Below are positions 26,484 through 36,675 of a stretch of 64,000 nucleotides of DNA, one piece after another. How positions within the stretch are numbered: the first letter of the stretch is position 1; every line of letters begins with the position of its first letter. The notes under the pieces are model-generated. The model was not told the DNA's origin and did no database searches. It saw only the letters and a list, made by a program, of their open reading frames with translations. Source of the stretch: CAWBRT01 sp963814745 (GTDB taxonomy: Bacteria; Acidobacteriota; Terriglobia; Terriglobales; Acidobacteriaceae); contig CAWFEA010000001.1 of the NCBI GenBank assembly GCA_963814745.1, positions 186,001 to 250,000 of the forward strand, written 5' to 3'. The translations under genes were made by a program, and so were the position numbers.

Positions 26484-26596
26484 GTTTTCTCCTTCGATCC
26501 AGACCAGTTTCTCGATGGCTGCGTCCCTCTGTTGATACCTCCGGGACACACCGCCCTGAAACTGCTCTGCCAGTTGTGCTTCTGATGAATCACCTG

Positions 26597-27073
26597 TTAC
26601 GCGGAAGCGGAAGCCGGAACCGCACTCCCGTCCAAAGAATTGAGTTTGAACCGCCCGTGGATAGCCAGAATCTTTTCGGGGTACGCGGGATCGGTCGCCC
26701 AATGCCTGGCAATGGCCCGGGCGAACGCCTCCGCATCTGCCGGGCAGGCTCGCGCTTCGGCGAACGCGTTGCTCGTGGCGATCAGCCGGTCCCGCGCCGC
26801 GAAGCACTCGGCCATCGATTCAAACCTGGCAAACTCGGCGGTCACTGCCTTGGCCACGCCGTTTTCAAATTCGTGGGTCGGCATCGCAATCCGGTCGTAG
26901 TTGCCATATGCCTTGATTCCAAAGTAATTGTTCGCTTCGCGCGATAGCTTTGATTGTCCCCACGCACTCTCCAGGGCTGCCTGGGCTACCGTGATTCCGG
27001 CGGGAAATCCGCTTTTTGCCGAAGCCGCCTTTGCCGCTGCTATCGCTTGCCGCAGGAATTCGCTTCGTGTCAT
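26597..27073 (-). CDS. Endolysin, glucosaminidase (FlgJ/LytG-like)
   Basis: A 158-residue muralytic enzyme. The domain begins RSEFLRQAIAAAKAASAKSG; the catalytic glutamate lies in VAQAALESAWGQSKLSREAN, followed by NYFGIKAYG and MPTHEFENGVAKAVTAEFAR, the usual order in glucosaminidase-fold lysozymes of phages. It would cut peptidoglycan glycan strands at lysis. There is no signal peptide, so release needs the holin encoded just upstream; the ATG overlaps the holin stop (TAATG), a classic lysis-cassette coupling. Confidence 0.82.
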   Translation of the reverse strand: MTRSEFLRQAIAAAKAASAKSGFPAGITVAQAALESAWGQSKLSREANNYFGIKAYGNYDRIAMPTHEFENGVAKAVTAEFARFESMAECFAARDRLIATSNAFAEARACPADAEAFARAIARHWATDPAYPEKILAIHGRFKLNSLDGSAVPASASA

Positions 27074-27295
27074 TAGTGACTCGCTTTCAGGTAGTCGAAT
27101 GCCAAATGCGCAAGTGCAAGCAAGACCGCAACTCCTCCTCCGACTCCCATTACTCGCTGCCAGGAACCCTTCGTGGCGGGCGATTCTCTGCTCCAGCTCC
27201 TGCATTTTTCCTTCGTTGCCGTTGCCCACGATCCAGCGCATGTGCGCCTTCAGCTCGGAAAGGTCGCGTAAAACCTGTTCTTCAAATTGCGTCAT
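27073..27295 (-). CDS. Holin-like membrane protein with one base shift
   Basis: Starts at MTQFEEQVLRDLSELKAHMR and has a helical head followed, after a +1 shift near 27165, by WQRVMGVGGGVAVLLALAHL and AFDYLKASH, one membrane segment near the C-terminus. Corrected length is about 73 residues. Position directly before the endolysin, overlapping stop and start, and the topology indicate a holin or antiholin. Read without correction it would fuse to the endolysin, which is unlikely. Confidence 0.6.
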
Positions 27296-27385
27296 GGTTA
27301 GACCTGATAAGCGGAAAGCCGTGCCCGCCAGGCAGCCGGCCACATCCCGGCAGTTACGGCGCGGACCATTAATTTCCCGCGCGCC

Positions 27386-29687
27386 CTAGTAGTCCAGGTG
27401 CAAGAGGGTCGCGAATCGCGAATAATTCGCCGGAGTCGAGCCGTCGAACATGCGCACGAAGCAATCCTGCGAGGTCGCCAGCTGGGGTACGGTGAAGACT
27501 TCGGTCGTGAACCTGCCGAGAAGGTTGCGACTCACATTGGCGCCCCAGCCCTCGTCTTTCAGCCGCACCTCGAAACCGCCGCCCGTCACCGGCGCCATTC
27601 CCGCATCGATGACAATGCTTCCGTTTTGCACGGAGGTAATTTCCCGCGCCGGGCAAGCACGGCACCGCGCTATTCAAGATTTCCGTCGAAAAACTTACGG
27701 CGGTTTTGCTCCCGGCTGCTTCTACGGAAAAGCTCAACTGCTGAGCGGCGTCGTTGGCGAAATCGATCGCGTATTGCGAAAACTCCTCGGCCACGCTTAT
27801 GAACTGAATCTTCACTTCGCGCACGGTGGCAGCCACTTGCAATGACTGGCCCGGCAGCGAAATCTGCACCGCGTCGCCCGGCCAGACATCTTGCGCACCC
27901 GGCAGCAAATCACTCCAGCACCGGTATTGGCCCGACCATGCCGCTGCCGTCGTGTCCTCCAGCAAGGTGGCGGCCGCACTGCGGCATTCGTCGGAAGTCC
28001 GCGCCGGCGGCAGCTTCAGCTTCGTGACCGCGCTGCGCATCCCCGTGTCTTGCGGGCGCGCCAGGGCAGCGATGCTGGCGGCGTTCTGTGCGCTTCCCTC
28101 GGCCTGCCCGCTGCCGCGATAGCTCACGGCAATCACGTCGCCGTTCCCCGGCGTGGCGTAGCCGTAGAACACCACCTCCGGACCCGCTGTGATTTCGCAA
28201 GCCGCCCCGTCAATTTTTTCGCCGATGATCTTCGAGCTGCTGGTCGTCAATCCGTTCGGAGTCACTCGCACCTCCGCCGCGGCGGTCCGCTCAACGGTGG
28301 TGTACCCCAATGTGCATTGCATGTTTAGCGCGTCGATCACGGCGTAGGTCGCGAAGGCAGGCGCGTTCGTGATTACGCCGTCGAACAGCACGGTGGGCGC
28401 GGCCAGCATGCTCGCCGGAGTGGCCGGGTTGACGTCGCGCAGCTCCATCACCACGTTCAAGTTCGCGGCAATGGTCGTGCCTCCGACCCCGGACCCGCAG
28501 GGATGGAGTCCCGAATGGAACAACTGTGCGGTCCTGAATGGCTCGACGCAGTAGAATCTGGTGATCAGAACATAGCGCTGGCCGCTGGCCGTCGCCACTG
28601 CCGGTCCAGTTACAGCTCCATTCACCAGCGCCTGTATCGTGCAACCGGTTCCATTCGGGGTGATGGAAAAACCAGTCAGGCAATTGGCCGCACTCACCGC
28701 TCCCGCATAGAGTCCGCCCACGATGCCCTGGCTTGGCCCGGTAAAGCTGAATTCCCCATGTTCAAAAACGACCGCGCCCGCCAGCTCGATGTTTTCCGCC
28801 ATCGCCACGTAAGTTTGCCCGTCGATCCCGGTTCCGCCGCTCACCGCCAGGTATCCACCCGCGGGCGAAGTCGCCTGCGCCATATCGACCACCGTCCAGA
28901 GCTGCGGTGCCAGGGGCCCCAGGTAGTCTTCCACCAGCAAAGTGCTGCTCTCTCCCGCATATGGAGTCTGCGACAGATCGAATGCATATGCGCTTCCGTT
29001 GCCTTGAAAGTAGTCCTTGACGTAGTGCTGCGGCTCCGTACCACCCAGGATCGTAAGATTATTCACCGCGCCGTGCGGCTGCTGCAACGAAAGCACGGCA
29101 TCGCCGCTGGCGGTGATGGCATGACTTTCTGAACCGACCGGCTGGAACACCAGCTTGCCGTCCAGAATGCGATACACCGCCCGGCAAAGAACTCCGAGTT
29201 CGGCCGCATGCCTCGACCAGTTCAACTCGCAATTCACCGTGAACGGCGCCAGCATTTCCATCGATCCAACTCCGCTCACGTCGAACACGCCCGGGGCCAA
29301 CTCGTTGGCGAGCGCTTTCAGGATGTTTCCTCCGCAGAGCCCTACGATGGGAGCCCGCGCGGGCAAGACCCCGCGGTCCAGCACGTATTCCTCTCCCACC
29401 GCATTCAGCAGCCAGCGGCTGGTCGGCCCAGCTTGTCCCGCCCCCAGCAGCTCCCGTTGCGGAGCCTGCGCGAGATAGCCGGTGAAAGCCGCCGAGCCGT
29501 CTCTCCTGCGCAGCACCACTCGCGCTCCCAGCGCGGGCACCGGGAGATTGCTCAGACCCGACAGCCACGCCTGCATCTCCGCCGGCTGGTTGTATTTCCG
29601 CGTGATCGTTGGCAGGTGTTCGCCGTCAACTGAACCGCTGTAATCGCGCGGTCCGGCGTTATCGAGATTGTCGATCGTCAGAATCAT
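27386..29687 (-). CDS. Phage tail hub/baseplate-type structural protein, one base shift near the end
   Basis: About 766 residues beginning MILTIDNLDNAGPRDYSGSV after AGGAG (start 29687). The N-terminal part resembles tail hub proteins: TRKYNQPAEMQAWLSGL, RVVLRRRDGSAAFTGYLAQA, and LGVLCRAVYRILDGKLVFQP. The middle is a carbohydrate-binding-like beta-rich insert, and the end runs DGSTPANYSRFATLLHLDY after a +1 shift near 27645. It would be part of the tail tip that carries fibres. It is the longest gene of the tail module and lies between the major tail gene and the lysis cassette. Confidence 0.6.
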
Positions 29688-29809
29688 TCTGCTCCTGCCC
29701 ACCCCGGGCGAACGCCGGCGGGCCGCTCAGCGGTCGGCGTTTCCTGTGGCAACGGCACTCCTCGCTGCATCCAAACAAAAGGGGGAAGTCGTTCCCCGTT
29801 GGACTTCCT

Positions 29810-30133
29810 ATGAGCGCTTCCCAGACCGAAGCGGTATTGCTGCTTCAGAATCAACTGCGAATTCGTCTGGCTGAGTTAGGCTTTCAGGATTCCCAGGCAG
29901 CCGCCGCCTTGCAGCGGCATCTGGCGGAAATCGCCGTTCTCGGCAACGATTTCGCCCAGCACACGTTGCCGCTGTTTCTGTCGATGTCGCTTGAGAACTC
30001 AGATTCGATCACCCGGCTTGCCGCCACCATCAAGTGTGATCTCGACGAATTACGCGACGCGCTGAGCGATGTCGAAACCGACCTGCTCGAACTCATGGAG
30101 TTTCTGAACCGCGCCTCTCAGCACCCTCAATAA
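29810..30133 (+). CDS. 107-residue helical protein encoded opposite to the tail operon
   Basis: The only plus-strand gene inside the structural block. It starts MSASQTEAVLLLQNQLRIRL and is almost entirely helical, with SITRLAATIKCDLDELRDAL and VETDLLELMEFLNRA near the end. It overlaps the last seven bases of the tail gene. The product could be a regulator, an antitoxin-like or a superinfection factor; there is no recognised domain. The ribosome site is weak, so expression is uncertain, but codon use looks coding. Confidence 0.5.
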   Translation: MSASQTEAVLLLQNQLRIRLAELGFQDSQAAAALQRHLAEIAVLGNDFAQHTLPLFLSMSLENSDSITRLAATIKCDLDELRDALSDVETDLLELMEFLNRASQHPQ

Positions 30134-31095
30134 ATAGACGCCAGCACCGGAGGGAAGTAGATCCGGTAACAGTAGACCGTTTCGCCGTCGATAACGTCCT
30201 GGCACGCCATCGCCTCGAACGCCGCGTGCAGGGTCGTCGCCCGCCACGGATCAGCCAGCTTCAGCGCTCCCTCCCGCGGCGTGCCCGCGCCTTGCAGGCG
30301 CGGATAATAGAAATAAATTCTTCCCGCCGAAGTTTCCGGCAGCACGAACAACGCCGACCATTCCTGGAAAAAACTGCCTCCCTCGCGGTCAACGAATGCC
30401 GCTACCTTCTGCACCGAAGCCGTACCCGCCGGTATCCCGCCAAGCAGCGGCGCATCCAGTTGCAGCGATTGCGCGGTCAACGCCACGACGCGTCCCACAT
30501 TAAATGTGATCCGCCGGATGTAATCCGGCTGGTACGCCATCGGCGCCGGACTGGGGATGTAAGCCCCCGCGATCCCCGTTCCCACATATCCCGTCTGCTG
30601 CTGATAGTCCAGGTCCACGACCACGATGTCGCCCACCGCAAAGCTGGCAACGTCGGTGCCTACCATCAACTCCTGTGCGCTCGTTCCCGGCCGCAAGGCA
30701 ACCGCCGTTACCTCCGCGACTCCGCCTGAGCCGCTTGCCGTCTCGGCCAGCACGTTCATGTGCTGCGCCCCGCAGGCCAGCGCCATCTGGAGCTTTCCCC
30801 ACTCGCGGAATTCCAGTTCCACGGCCGCTCCCCGGGTGGTGCGGAACTGCCTGCTCACGGCCGCGTCCGGACCAATGCGCAGAACCTCCACCTTGGTCTG
30901 TGCGGTGCGAACGAAATTGTCCACCCATCCCGCGTCGATCCACGGCGCCGGCGGAGTGTCCAAGTTGAACGATCCCAACCCCGCCGGATCGAATGCGGCC
31001 GGCGTTTCCGTCGTGCGGTTCACCGGCGCAAAGTACGCCCGAACCCCGTTGCTGACGGGTTGCATCAACGCTCGAATCGTGCTGTTTCCGCTCAT
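30127..31095 (-). CDS. Putative major tail protein
   Basis: A 322-residue protein from ATG 31095 (MSGNSTIRALMQPVSNGVRA). It is beta-rich, with blocks such as VELEFREWGKLQMALACGAQ and DIVVVDLDYQQQTGYVGTGI. It lies after the head-tail connector genes and before the hub gene, where the tail tube gene normally sits. Its ATG overlaps the preceding gene stop by four bases. Identification rests on position and size, not on a motif. Confidence 0.5.
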   Translation of the reverse strand: MSGNSTIRALMQPVSNGVRAYFAPVNRTTETPAAFDPAGLGSFNLDTPPAPWIDAGWVDNFVRTAQTKVEVLRIGPDAAVSRQFRTTRGAAVELEFREWGKLQMALACGAQHMNVLAETASGSGGVAEVTAVALRPGTSAQELMVGTDVASFAVGDIVVVDLDYQQQTGYVGTGIAGAYIPSPAPMAYQPDYIRRITFNVGRVVALTAQSLQLDAPLLGGIPAGTASVQKVAAFVDREGGSFFQEWSALFVLPETSAGRIYFYYPRLQGAGTPREGALKLADPWRATTLHAAFEAMACQDVIDGETVYCYRIYFPPVLASIY

Positions 31096-31589
31096 GCCGG
31101 CTGCCCCTCCGGAAAGTAATAAAGTTGCAGCGTGGCCGAACGCGTCAGCAGCTTGCCGTCGCTCTTCGGCGCCGCCAGCTTCGGCGCTGTCCAGAAGATC
31201 GTCGTTCCCAGCGGCGCCGCCGGCGATTGCGTATAATCGCTCACCGGCGCCAACGGCGGCGAACACATGCTCAGCAACTCCGTATCCATGGCCGTCAATT
31301 GCCGGCCGCGGTCCGCATTGCCGTTGCTGTCGGTGCCGTCCACACGGTATTCAATCGTGCATTCCAGCAGGTGCAGAGCGGTTTTTCCCGGGGGCGCGTC
31401 GATCGTCGACTCCGCTCCCCAGTTCACGCAGAACACGGCCAGCAGCAAGTCCTGCAACCCGGGACGCTCGTTCTCATTCACCAGAATCCCCGGTCTCGTC
31501 GTCCCGTTTACCGTCATCGTACGGGATGGATTCAACTGCGCCAGCCGGTTGCGCAATGCGACATAGAAGCTGTCTTTGGCGAATTGCAT
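31092..31589 (-). CDS. Phage tail completion/terminator-like protein
   Basis: A 165-residue protein (MQFAKDSFYVALRNRLAQLN start). Position between the connector-like genes and the tail protein, and its mixed alpha/beta make-up with the LHLLECTIEYRVDG block, match minor tail or tail-completion proteins. No catalytic motif. It overlaps the next gene by four bases. Confidence 0.5.
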   Translation of the reverse strand: MQFAKDSFYVALRNRLAQLNPSRTMTVNGTTRPGILVNENERPGLQDLLLAVFCVNWGAESTIDAPPGKTALHLLECTIEYRVDGTDSNGNADRGRQLTAMDTELLSMCSPPLAPVSDYTQSPAAPLGTTIFWTAPKLAAPKSDGKLLTRSATLQLYYFPEGQPA

Positions 31590-31592
31590 CGC

Positions 31593-32015
31593 TTACTCCG
31601 TCACTTGCAGGTGGTACAGGTATTCACTGCCGGCAAACCGTTCGGAAGTCCACTTCGTCACCCGGAACGTCTTCCCATTCCATCGGATCGCAGCCAGTTG
31701 CACCAGCAAGCCGGCCAAGTCGCCGGCCCCCCGCGGTTCCACGATTTGCTCAAGCGTGGAAGCCGCGACCACCAGATCGAACTGCTCCTTGAATTCTCCC
31801 GGGCCCTGCAGCGCCCTTACCATCACCGGCGCTACCGCGATTTCTTCCATCTGCGGCTGTGAGAGTCCCAACTGCGCGCCGTCCCCCGTTGCCGACCCTG
31901 CCAGCGGAAAACAGAACTGCACCGTGGTCGCTCCCATGGTGCGTATCAACGCCTCTGCCGAGCGCGCCGCCGCCAGCGCCGGATTCGCCACTCCTGCCCA
32001 TCCCGATGGCGGCAT
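31593..32015 (-). CDS. Phage head-closure-type protein
   Basis: A 140-residue protein from ATG 32015 (MPPSGWAGVANPALAAARSA). It contains QPQMEEIAVAPVMVRALQGP and ends YLYHLQVTE. It lies directly after the connector gene, where head-closure proteins are encoded in tailed phages. Family assignment is positional only. Confidence 0.45.
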   Translation of the reverse strand: MPPSGWAGVANPALAAARSAEALIRTMGATTVQFCFPLAGSATGDGAQLGLSQPQMEEIAVAPVMVRALQGPGEFKEQFDLVVAASTLEQIVEPRGAGDLAGLLVQLAAIRWNGKTFRVTKWTSERFAGSEYLYHLQVTE

Positions 32016-32016
32016 C

Positions 32017-32659
32017 TCAGCCCACCTTCCTCGCCACGAAAGGCGCCAGCAACTGCTGCACGGTATCGTCGATGATCGAATTCGAGAAATACTGCGAGCT
32101 GCATCTGGTCCAGCTTGCTCTGCCGCACGTTGAGCGCCGGGGTTGCCTGGGCGTTGCGGATCAGCGCCGCGCAAGCGTACTTCACGGCATCCGGAATCGG
32201 ATTCAGTCCCGCCGTATACGTGATTTCAACTTCGTTGAACGGCATGCACCACGGCCCGCGCAGCAGCGATACTTCTCCGGTAAAAACATCGAAGTCGATC
32301 AGGTCCGCCGTGACCGTCGTCCACTGTCCCGGCAGGCCAAAGACTTCCGCGATCTCGGCGACAAACTGCTGTTGCGGCTCCCACATGAATTGCGCTTCTC
32401 CGCGCCTCGGCTGGGCATAGCGCGCCCGCGCCGAGACGATCGGGGAAGTCGCCGGCGAAATTACGCTCAGGGGCAGAAACGTCAAGCGCACCACGCTCGT
32501 GTCCGGCATCAAGCGCAGCCGCTCCGTGTATTGCGCCGGCGCCAGCGTTGGCCGCTTGCAATAGCCGTCGATAAGCGCCGATACCGCGCCAATCAGCGCC
32601 GAGGGCGTCGCCAGATCGACCCCGTAGCTCTCGAAATCCGAGGCACTCAGATAAACCAT
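32017..32659 (-). CDS. Head-tail connector protein (gp6-like), one base shift
   Basis: From ATG 32659 (MVYLSASDFESYGVDLATPS) about 213 residues. The N-terminal helix pair around SALIGAVSALIDGYCKRPTL and the later block VEITYTAGLNPIPDAVKYAC resemble gp6-type connector proteins of siphoviruses. The end is restored by ignoring one T near 32085, giving SIIDDTVQQLLAPFVARKVG. It follows the capsid gene as expected. Confidence 0.65.
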
Positions 32660-32788
32660 TGCCTTCTCCGTCCGCGAATCCACCCCGACGCTCCGCGGTT
32701 GCATGGCTGGAGCAGGTGCAACCGGAAACCCTCCCGTCAGCACCTGCTCTTCCAGGCCCCGCGCGCCGCGTCCGTGGGATTCCGCCTC

Positions 32789-33761
32789 TTATCGAGTGAC
32801 GTTAACCAGGTAGTGCGCGTAGCTCGCGCCCTTCGACGACGATCGCGCCGAACTTGACCACCATCAACTGGTGGGCCAGCGTGCCCGTCAACCCCAACTG
32901 GAAGACCCGCGGATTGGCGTCCGTCAGCCAGTGATACTCGATCAGATCTTCGGTCACGATGAATGCCGGCAACGTCGCCGTGCCGCTGCCCGGCGTGCCC
33001 GTATAGGGCAGGGCCCACTCAGGGATCAGCGGCAGCTCGCCGGCCTGCGTGGTCAGTGTCTTCACCGTAAGTCCTGCCGCGATCTGCGTGGTGGAGAGCA
33101 CGACGTTGAATTCCGCCTTCATTTCGCGGTCGATCAAATCCAGCAGCACCGGGTTGGCATAGATCGCGGTGGGCTGAACCTGGAAGTTGGAGTTCGACAC
33201 CATCGACGCAATCGTCGATTTCAATCCGTCAACGATGCTGCTCGTGTTTCCGATTGCCGCAATGTTGCCGCCCGCCTCGATTTGCCCGACTGCGCCGAAG
33301 TACTGCAGCGTGGTCGAAGCGCTCATCGAGGTGTCGTTCCCGTTCCACAGCGCCACGTCGTGCGTGCGCATCAGCCCGTCAACCGAGTCCGCCAGGTCCT
33401 TGGCCTGCAGATACGCGAACTGGCTCTGTTGCGCGCCGACTTCGATGTCAAACAGGTTGTAGTTGATCTGGGAGACCAGCGCCTTCAAGGGCACGCTGCG
33501 CTCCACCCGGGTTGGCGAGCCGACCGTCGCCACGATGTTGCGCGGATCGACAAATCCATTCGCCGCCGAAGGACTGTTGATCGCCGTCTGCTCGAAATAG
33601 CGCGACGGGTGGCCGGTGGCCGGGACTTGCTTGATGCGCTGCCCGAATACGCCGCGGCGGCGCACGATGTCGAAGATCTCCGTCTGGTATTGATTGATCT
33701 CGATTGCGCCGGGGCCCATGAAATCGGCCGCGGCATGCAGGTCAACAAATTGTGTGTTCAT
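32789..33761 (-). CDS. Major capsid protein (HK97-fold type), one base shift at the end
   Basis: About 323 residues from ATG 33761 (GGGAGAAG upstream). Typical capsid stretches are EIFDIVRRRGVFGQRIKQVP, INYNLFDIEVGAQQSQFAYL, VDGLMRTHDVALWNGND and QPTAIYANPVLLDLIDREMK. The end becomes GASYAHYLVNVTR when one G near 32830 is ignored; otherwise it stops at 32802. The scaffold and protease genes lie upstream and connectors downstream, the usual head module order. The closest capsid subfamily was not determined. Confidence 0.8.
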
Positions 33762-33895
33762 CTTCTCCCTTTCGAAAGCAAAGCCCGCGCCGCCGATGCT
33801 CAAACCTTGCACCTGCCCGCGGGCTGAAACTGAACCTTGCCCGGCCGGAAAATCGCCGGGCCCGTCATTCAGCGTCCGCTATGCGTTCGGGCTTG

Positions 33896-34366
33896 CTACA
33901 GCAAACCCGCCCGCGCCATTTCGGCCTTCACCGCAATTCGCTGCTCCACGCTCAACGAGGTCAGCGCCTTCTCCAGCGCTGCGCTGTCGCGCGGCAGACC
34001 GTCTTCTCCGCCGCTCTTGGCCAGCAACGCTAAGGTTGTCACCGACAACGTCTTTCTCCGCGCGCGTTCGGCCTCGGCCTTCAGCTCCGCGTTCTGCTTC
34101 TCCAATTCCGCCTGGCGCTGCGCCATGGCCGCCTGGGTTTGCGCCGATCCGGTTTTTAGTGCACCCTCGCCGCCTGCTTCCGCCACGCTCGTGCAAGGAG
34201 TTGCCGGAGCTTCGTCGATGGCCGCCACGATGCGATCGACCTTGACGTGCAGGGCCTCGAACTGCTGCTCCATCTTTGCCAGCAGCGTGCACAATCGTGC
34301 GGCCACGTCTGTCATTGGTTCCGCGTTGGCCGTCAACTCAGCCGCCGCGGCCTGGTTTTGTTCCAT
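33896..34366 (-). CDS. Scaffold-like coiled-coil protein
   Basis: A 156-residue protein from ATG 34366 (GGGGGAACG upstream) with a coiled coil in QTQAAMAQRQAELEKQNAEL and a C-terminal helix ending EMARAGLL. Position between the protease and the capsid gene is characteristic of phage scaffolding proteins. No sequence motif proves it. Confidence 0.55.
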   Translation of the reverse strand: MEQNQAAAAELTANAEPMTDVAARLCTLLAKMEQQFEALHVKVDRIVAAIDEAPATPCTSVAEAGGEGALKTGSAQTQAAMAQRQAELEKQNAELKAEAERARRKTLSVTTLALLAKSGGEDGLPRDSAALEKALTSLSVEQRIAVKAEMARAGLL

Positions 34367-34477
34367 TCGTTCCCCCAAAAATAAGAAAGCCGGCTTCCCG
34401 CCGGCTGTTTGAGCTGTCCCTCGATTGCGAAACCATTGCCGTCGCGCCAGCCGCATCCGGCCAACTCGCGGCTTGCT

Positions 34478-35110
34478 TTATCGAGCCTTGGTGGCCGCCA
34501 GTCGACCGCCTATTTCGATCCACGTGCGTTGATATGCCGCCTTATTTTTCAGCAGCACCGCCGCCCCCGTGAACGTGAACTTCGTCACCGCCCACACGGC
34601 TGCCTCCACGTCGGCCACATGCACGTCCGCGATCTCATACGACATGCCGAGTTCGCCCTTGCCCTTCTCGCGCATCTCTCCCACCACTTCCGGAAAGTCC
34701 TTGCCGTAGATATAGCCCGCCACCTTCAGTTGCTGCACGCGCCCGTGCAGCAGCAGGCTTCGTCCCCCGCGCTCCAGGGCTCGCGCGGCCGGCAGTGTCT
34801 CCAGCTCCGCCGAGGTGATCACCCCTATCTTCGCCCGCGCGTCATGTCCGTCGAGCGAAGGCGTGTAGTCGACCGCCATGCCCAGCAGTGAGGGAATCGC
34901 TTCTTCCACGGCCTTGCCTGTCAGCAACACGCGATGCCCCCGCGAGCCGCTCGGCGGTTTGTCCGATGCCGCATCCACCAGGGTCAGCACTCCCTCAAAC
35001 GGCACTCGATTCGGATGCCCCTTGATCTCCGGCATCGCGATCGCCATCGACTCCAGCCATTCCAGGCGAGTCGCATCCTCAGTTGACTCCGAGCGCGCGT
35101 CCAGCCTCAT
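34478..35110 (-). CDS. Putative prohead maturation protease
   Basis: A 210-residue protein whose ATG overlaps the portal stop (ATGA, 35107-35110). It contains PFEGVLTLVDAASDKPPSGS, GMAVDYTPSLDGHDARAKIG and LGMSYEIADVHVAD, a layout seen in some phage prohead protease and capsid-maturation proteins between portal and scaffold. I do not see an unambiguous Ser-His catalytic pair, so a non-enzymatic capsid accessory is possible. Confidence 0.5.
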   Translation of the reverse strand: MRLDARSESTEDATRLEWLESMAIAMPEIKGHPNRVPFEGVLTLVDAASDKPPSGSRGHRVLLTGKAVEEAIPSLLGMAVDYTPSLDGHDARAKIGVITSAELETLPAARALERGGRSLLLHGRVQQLKVAGYIYGKDFPEVVGEMREKGKGELGMSYEIADVHVADVEAAVWAVTKFTFTGAAVLLKNKAAYQRTWIEIGGRLAATKAR

Positions 35111-36502
35111 TCGGCCACCTCCGCCTTACCCGCACCGCCGGCCGATACCGCGTCGCCGAGCGCCTCCGGCTCTCGCCTCTCGGCCGAAGCCCTCTCGATG
35201 GAAACCGGCTTGCCCGCCAGCGGTACTTCCTGTTGGACCTGCGGCGGCGTCAGCGGCGGCAGGCCGCGCTGTCTCCGCACCTCGTCGATGGTCAGCACGC
35301 CATTGCGCAACAGGATTTCCTCCAGCTGTGCCTGCTCCAGCTGGTCCGGCGCATCCAGGTCGGCGAAGACGAATTCCAGGTCGTCCCAGCCCAGTCGCTT
35401 GGCGATCACGTCGCGCGTGAGGTGCTCCGCCAGCAGCCGCGCCGTCGGCACAATCGCGGTGCTGGAACGCCGAATCGTTCATCTCCTTCGCCGTTGACCG
35501 GTTCACGTCGCTTTCCAGCCCCAGGAACATCGGCGGCAAATCGAAGGCATCGGCAATCACCAGGATCAGAAACTCCTGCCACTGCAATCGCAAATCCGCA
35601 TCGGTGCCCGAACCAAAGCGCAACACCTCCGGCTTGTTGTCCGCCGTAAGGATCGGCACCTTGCCGGTTCCCTCAATCTCGTCCTGCCACCATCGAATCA
35701 GCCGCTCGTGTTGCGCCGGCGCCGACCCCCTGCAACCACAGCGCGTATTGCACCACCGAGTTGCTCGCCGGTTCGCGCCGCGTAGCGGTGCGCGCTCAGG
35801 AACTCGTGGATCGTCTCAAACGCCACTTCCAGCCGCCCCAGCCCGAACGGCGTGTGGCGTGCGCGGATTCAGCCGTATGTAGGACAGATCTTCGTCCTTC
35901 AACGTGATCTGTCCTTCGGCGCCGAAGCGGCCGGTCGCCTGCACATAGCGCGGCGAGTCCGGCTTCCCGTCCCAGTCCGCTCGCATCTGGATCGTCGCTC
36001 CATCCACCGGCCACAGCGCAAGCGGCCGCTGTCGCGATCCGCATCGACGTCGATTTCAATCGCGCCAAAACCGCCCACAATCACGTCCTCCAGCACCTGC
36101 TCGGCCAGCGAGCGGAAGGAATCATCCGGGTTCGGCGCTTCCAGGTTGCTGGTCAGCAGCTGCGATGCGCTCCTCGCCCTCGTGGCAGCATCCTGCAGTC
36201 GCGCCCGTTCCGCGGCTGGATCCGCCAGCGCATCCCCGCCACCCGGTCTTTGACCGTGTTGATCGCCTTGCGCGCCAGCGGCGTCTCGGCAAAGCGCCGC
36301 AGGTTCTCCGGCGTCCGTTTCGGCAGCGCTCGTCCTCGCCGCGTAGGTACTTAAAATCGAAGGCAACGCCAACGTCCGCCGCCGGCCCTCAGCGCCCGCG
36401 CCATCTCAGGCCCCGGCAGCTGCGGCAAATTCCGTCTCTGCCCCCGGCGGGACGTCCACCATCTGCCTTGCTCGCGCCGCGCAAACTGTCCTGTATGCTC
36501 AT
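35107..36502 (-). CDS. Phage portal protein, broken by several base shifts
   Basis: Fragments in different frames reconstruct a portal of about 460 residues. The start is MSIQDSLRGASK; then KRTPENLRRFAETPLARKAI, NTVKDRVAGMRWRIQPR, LAEQVLEDVIVGGFGAIEID, DEDLSYIRLNPRT, FLILVIADAFDLPPMFLGLE and the end KRLGWDDLEFVFADL. The portal forms the dodecameric DNA gate at one capsid vertex. The shifts look like the single-base insertions seen in other genes here. It lies after the DUF3037 gene and overlaps the protease gene. Confidence 0.7.
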
Positions 36503-36675
36503 CCGTTTCCTCGGTCCATGTCATAGCCGGCGACGCCCCAGGCGTACCGGGATGCGCCTCTGCGCTCTCGCCTGCGGAATTCGGTTCAAACCCGCCAACT
36601 CCCAGCCAAATAAAAAAGGCCCCCTGGCGCGGAGCCGTCTTGCATCCTGCTTACTGCTTCAGAGCCCTTACAACC

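Noticed and set aside
25515..26585. 356-codon plus-strand frame across the prophage lysis end
   Set aside because: Crosses several minus-strand genes with strong ribosome sites and includes the alanine/proline repeat; no domain seen.
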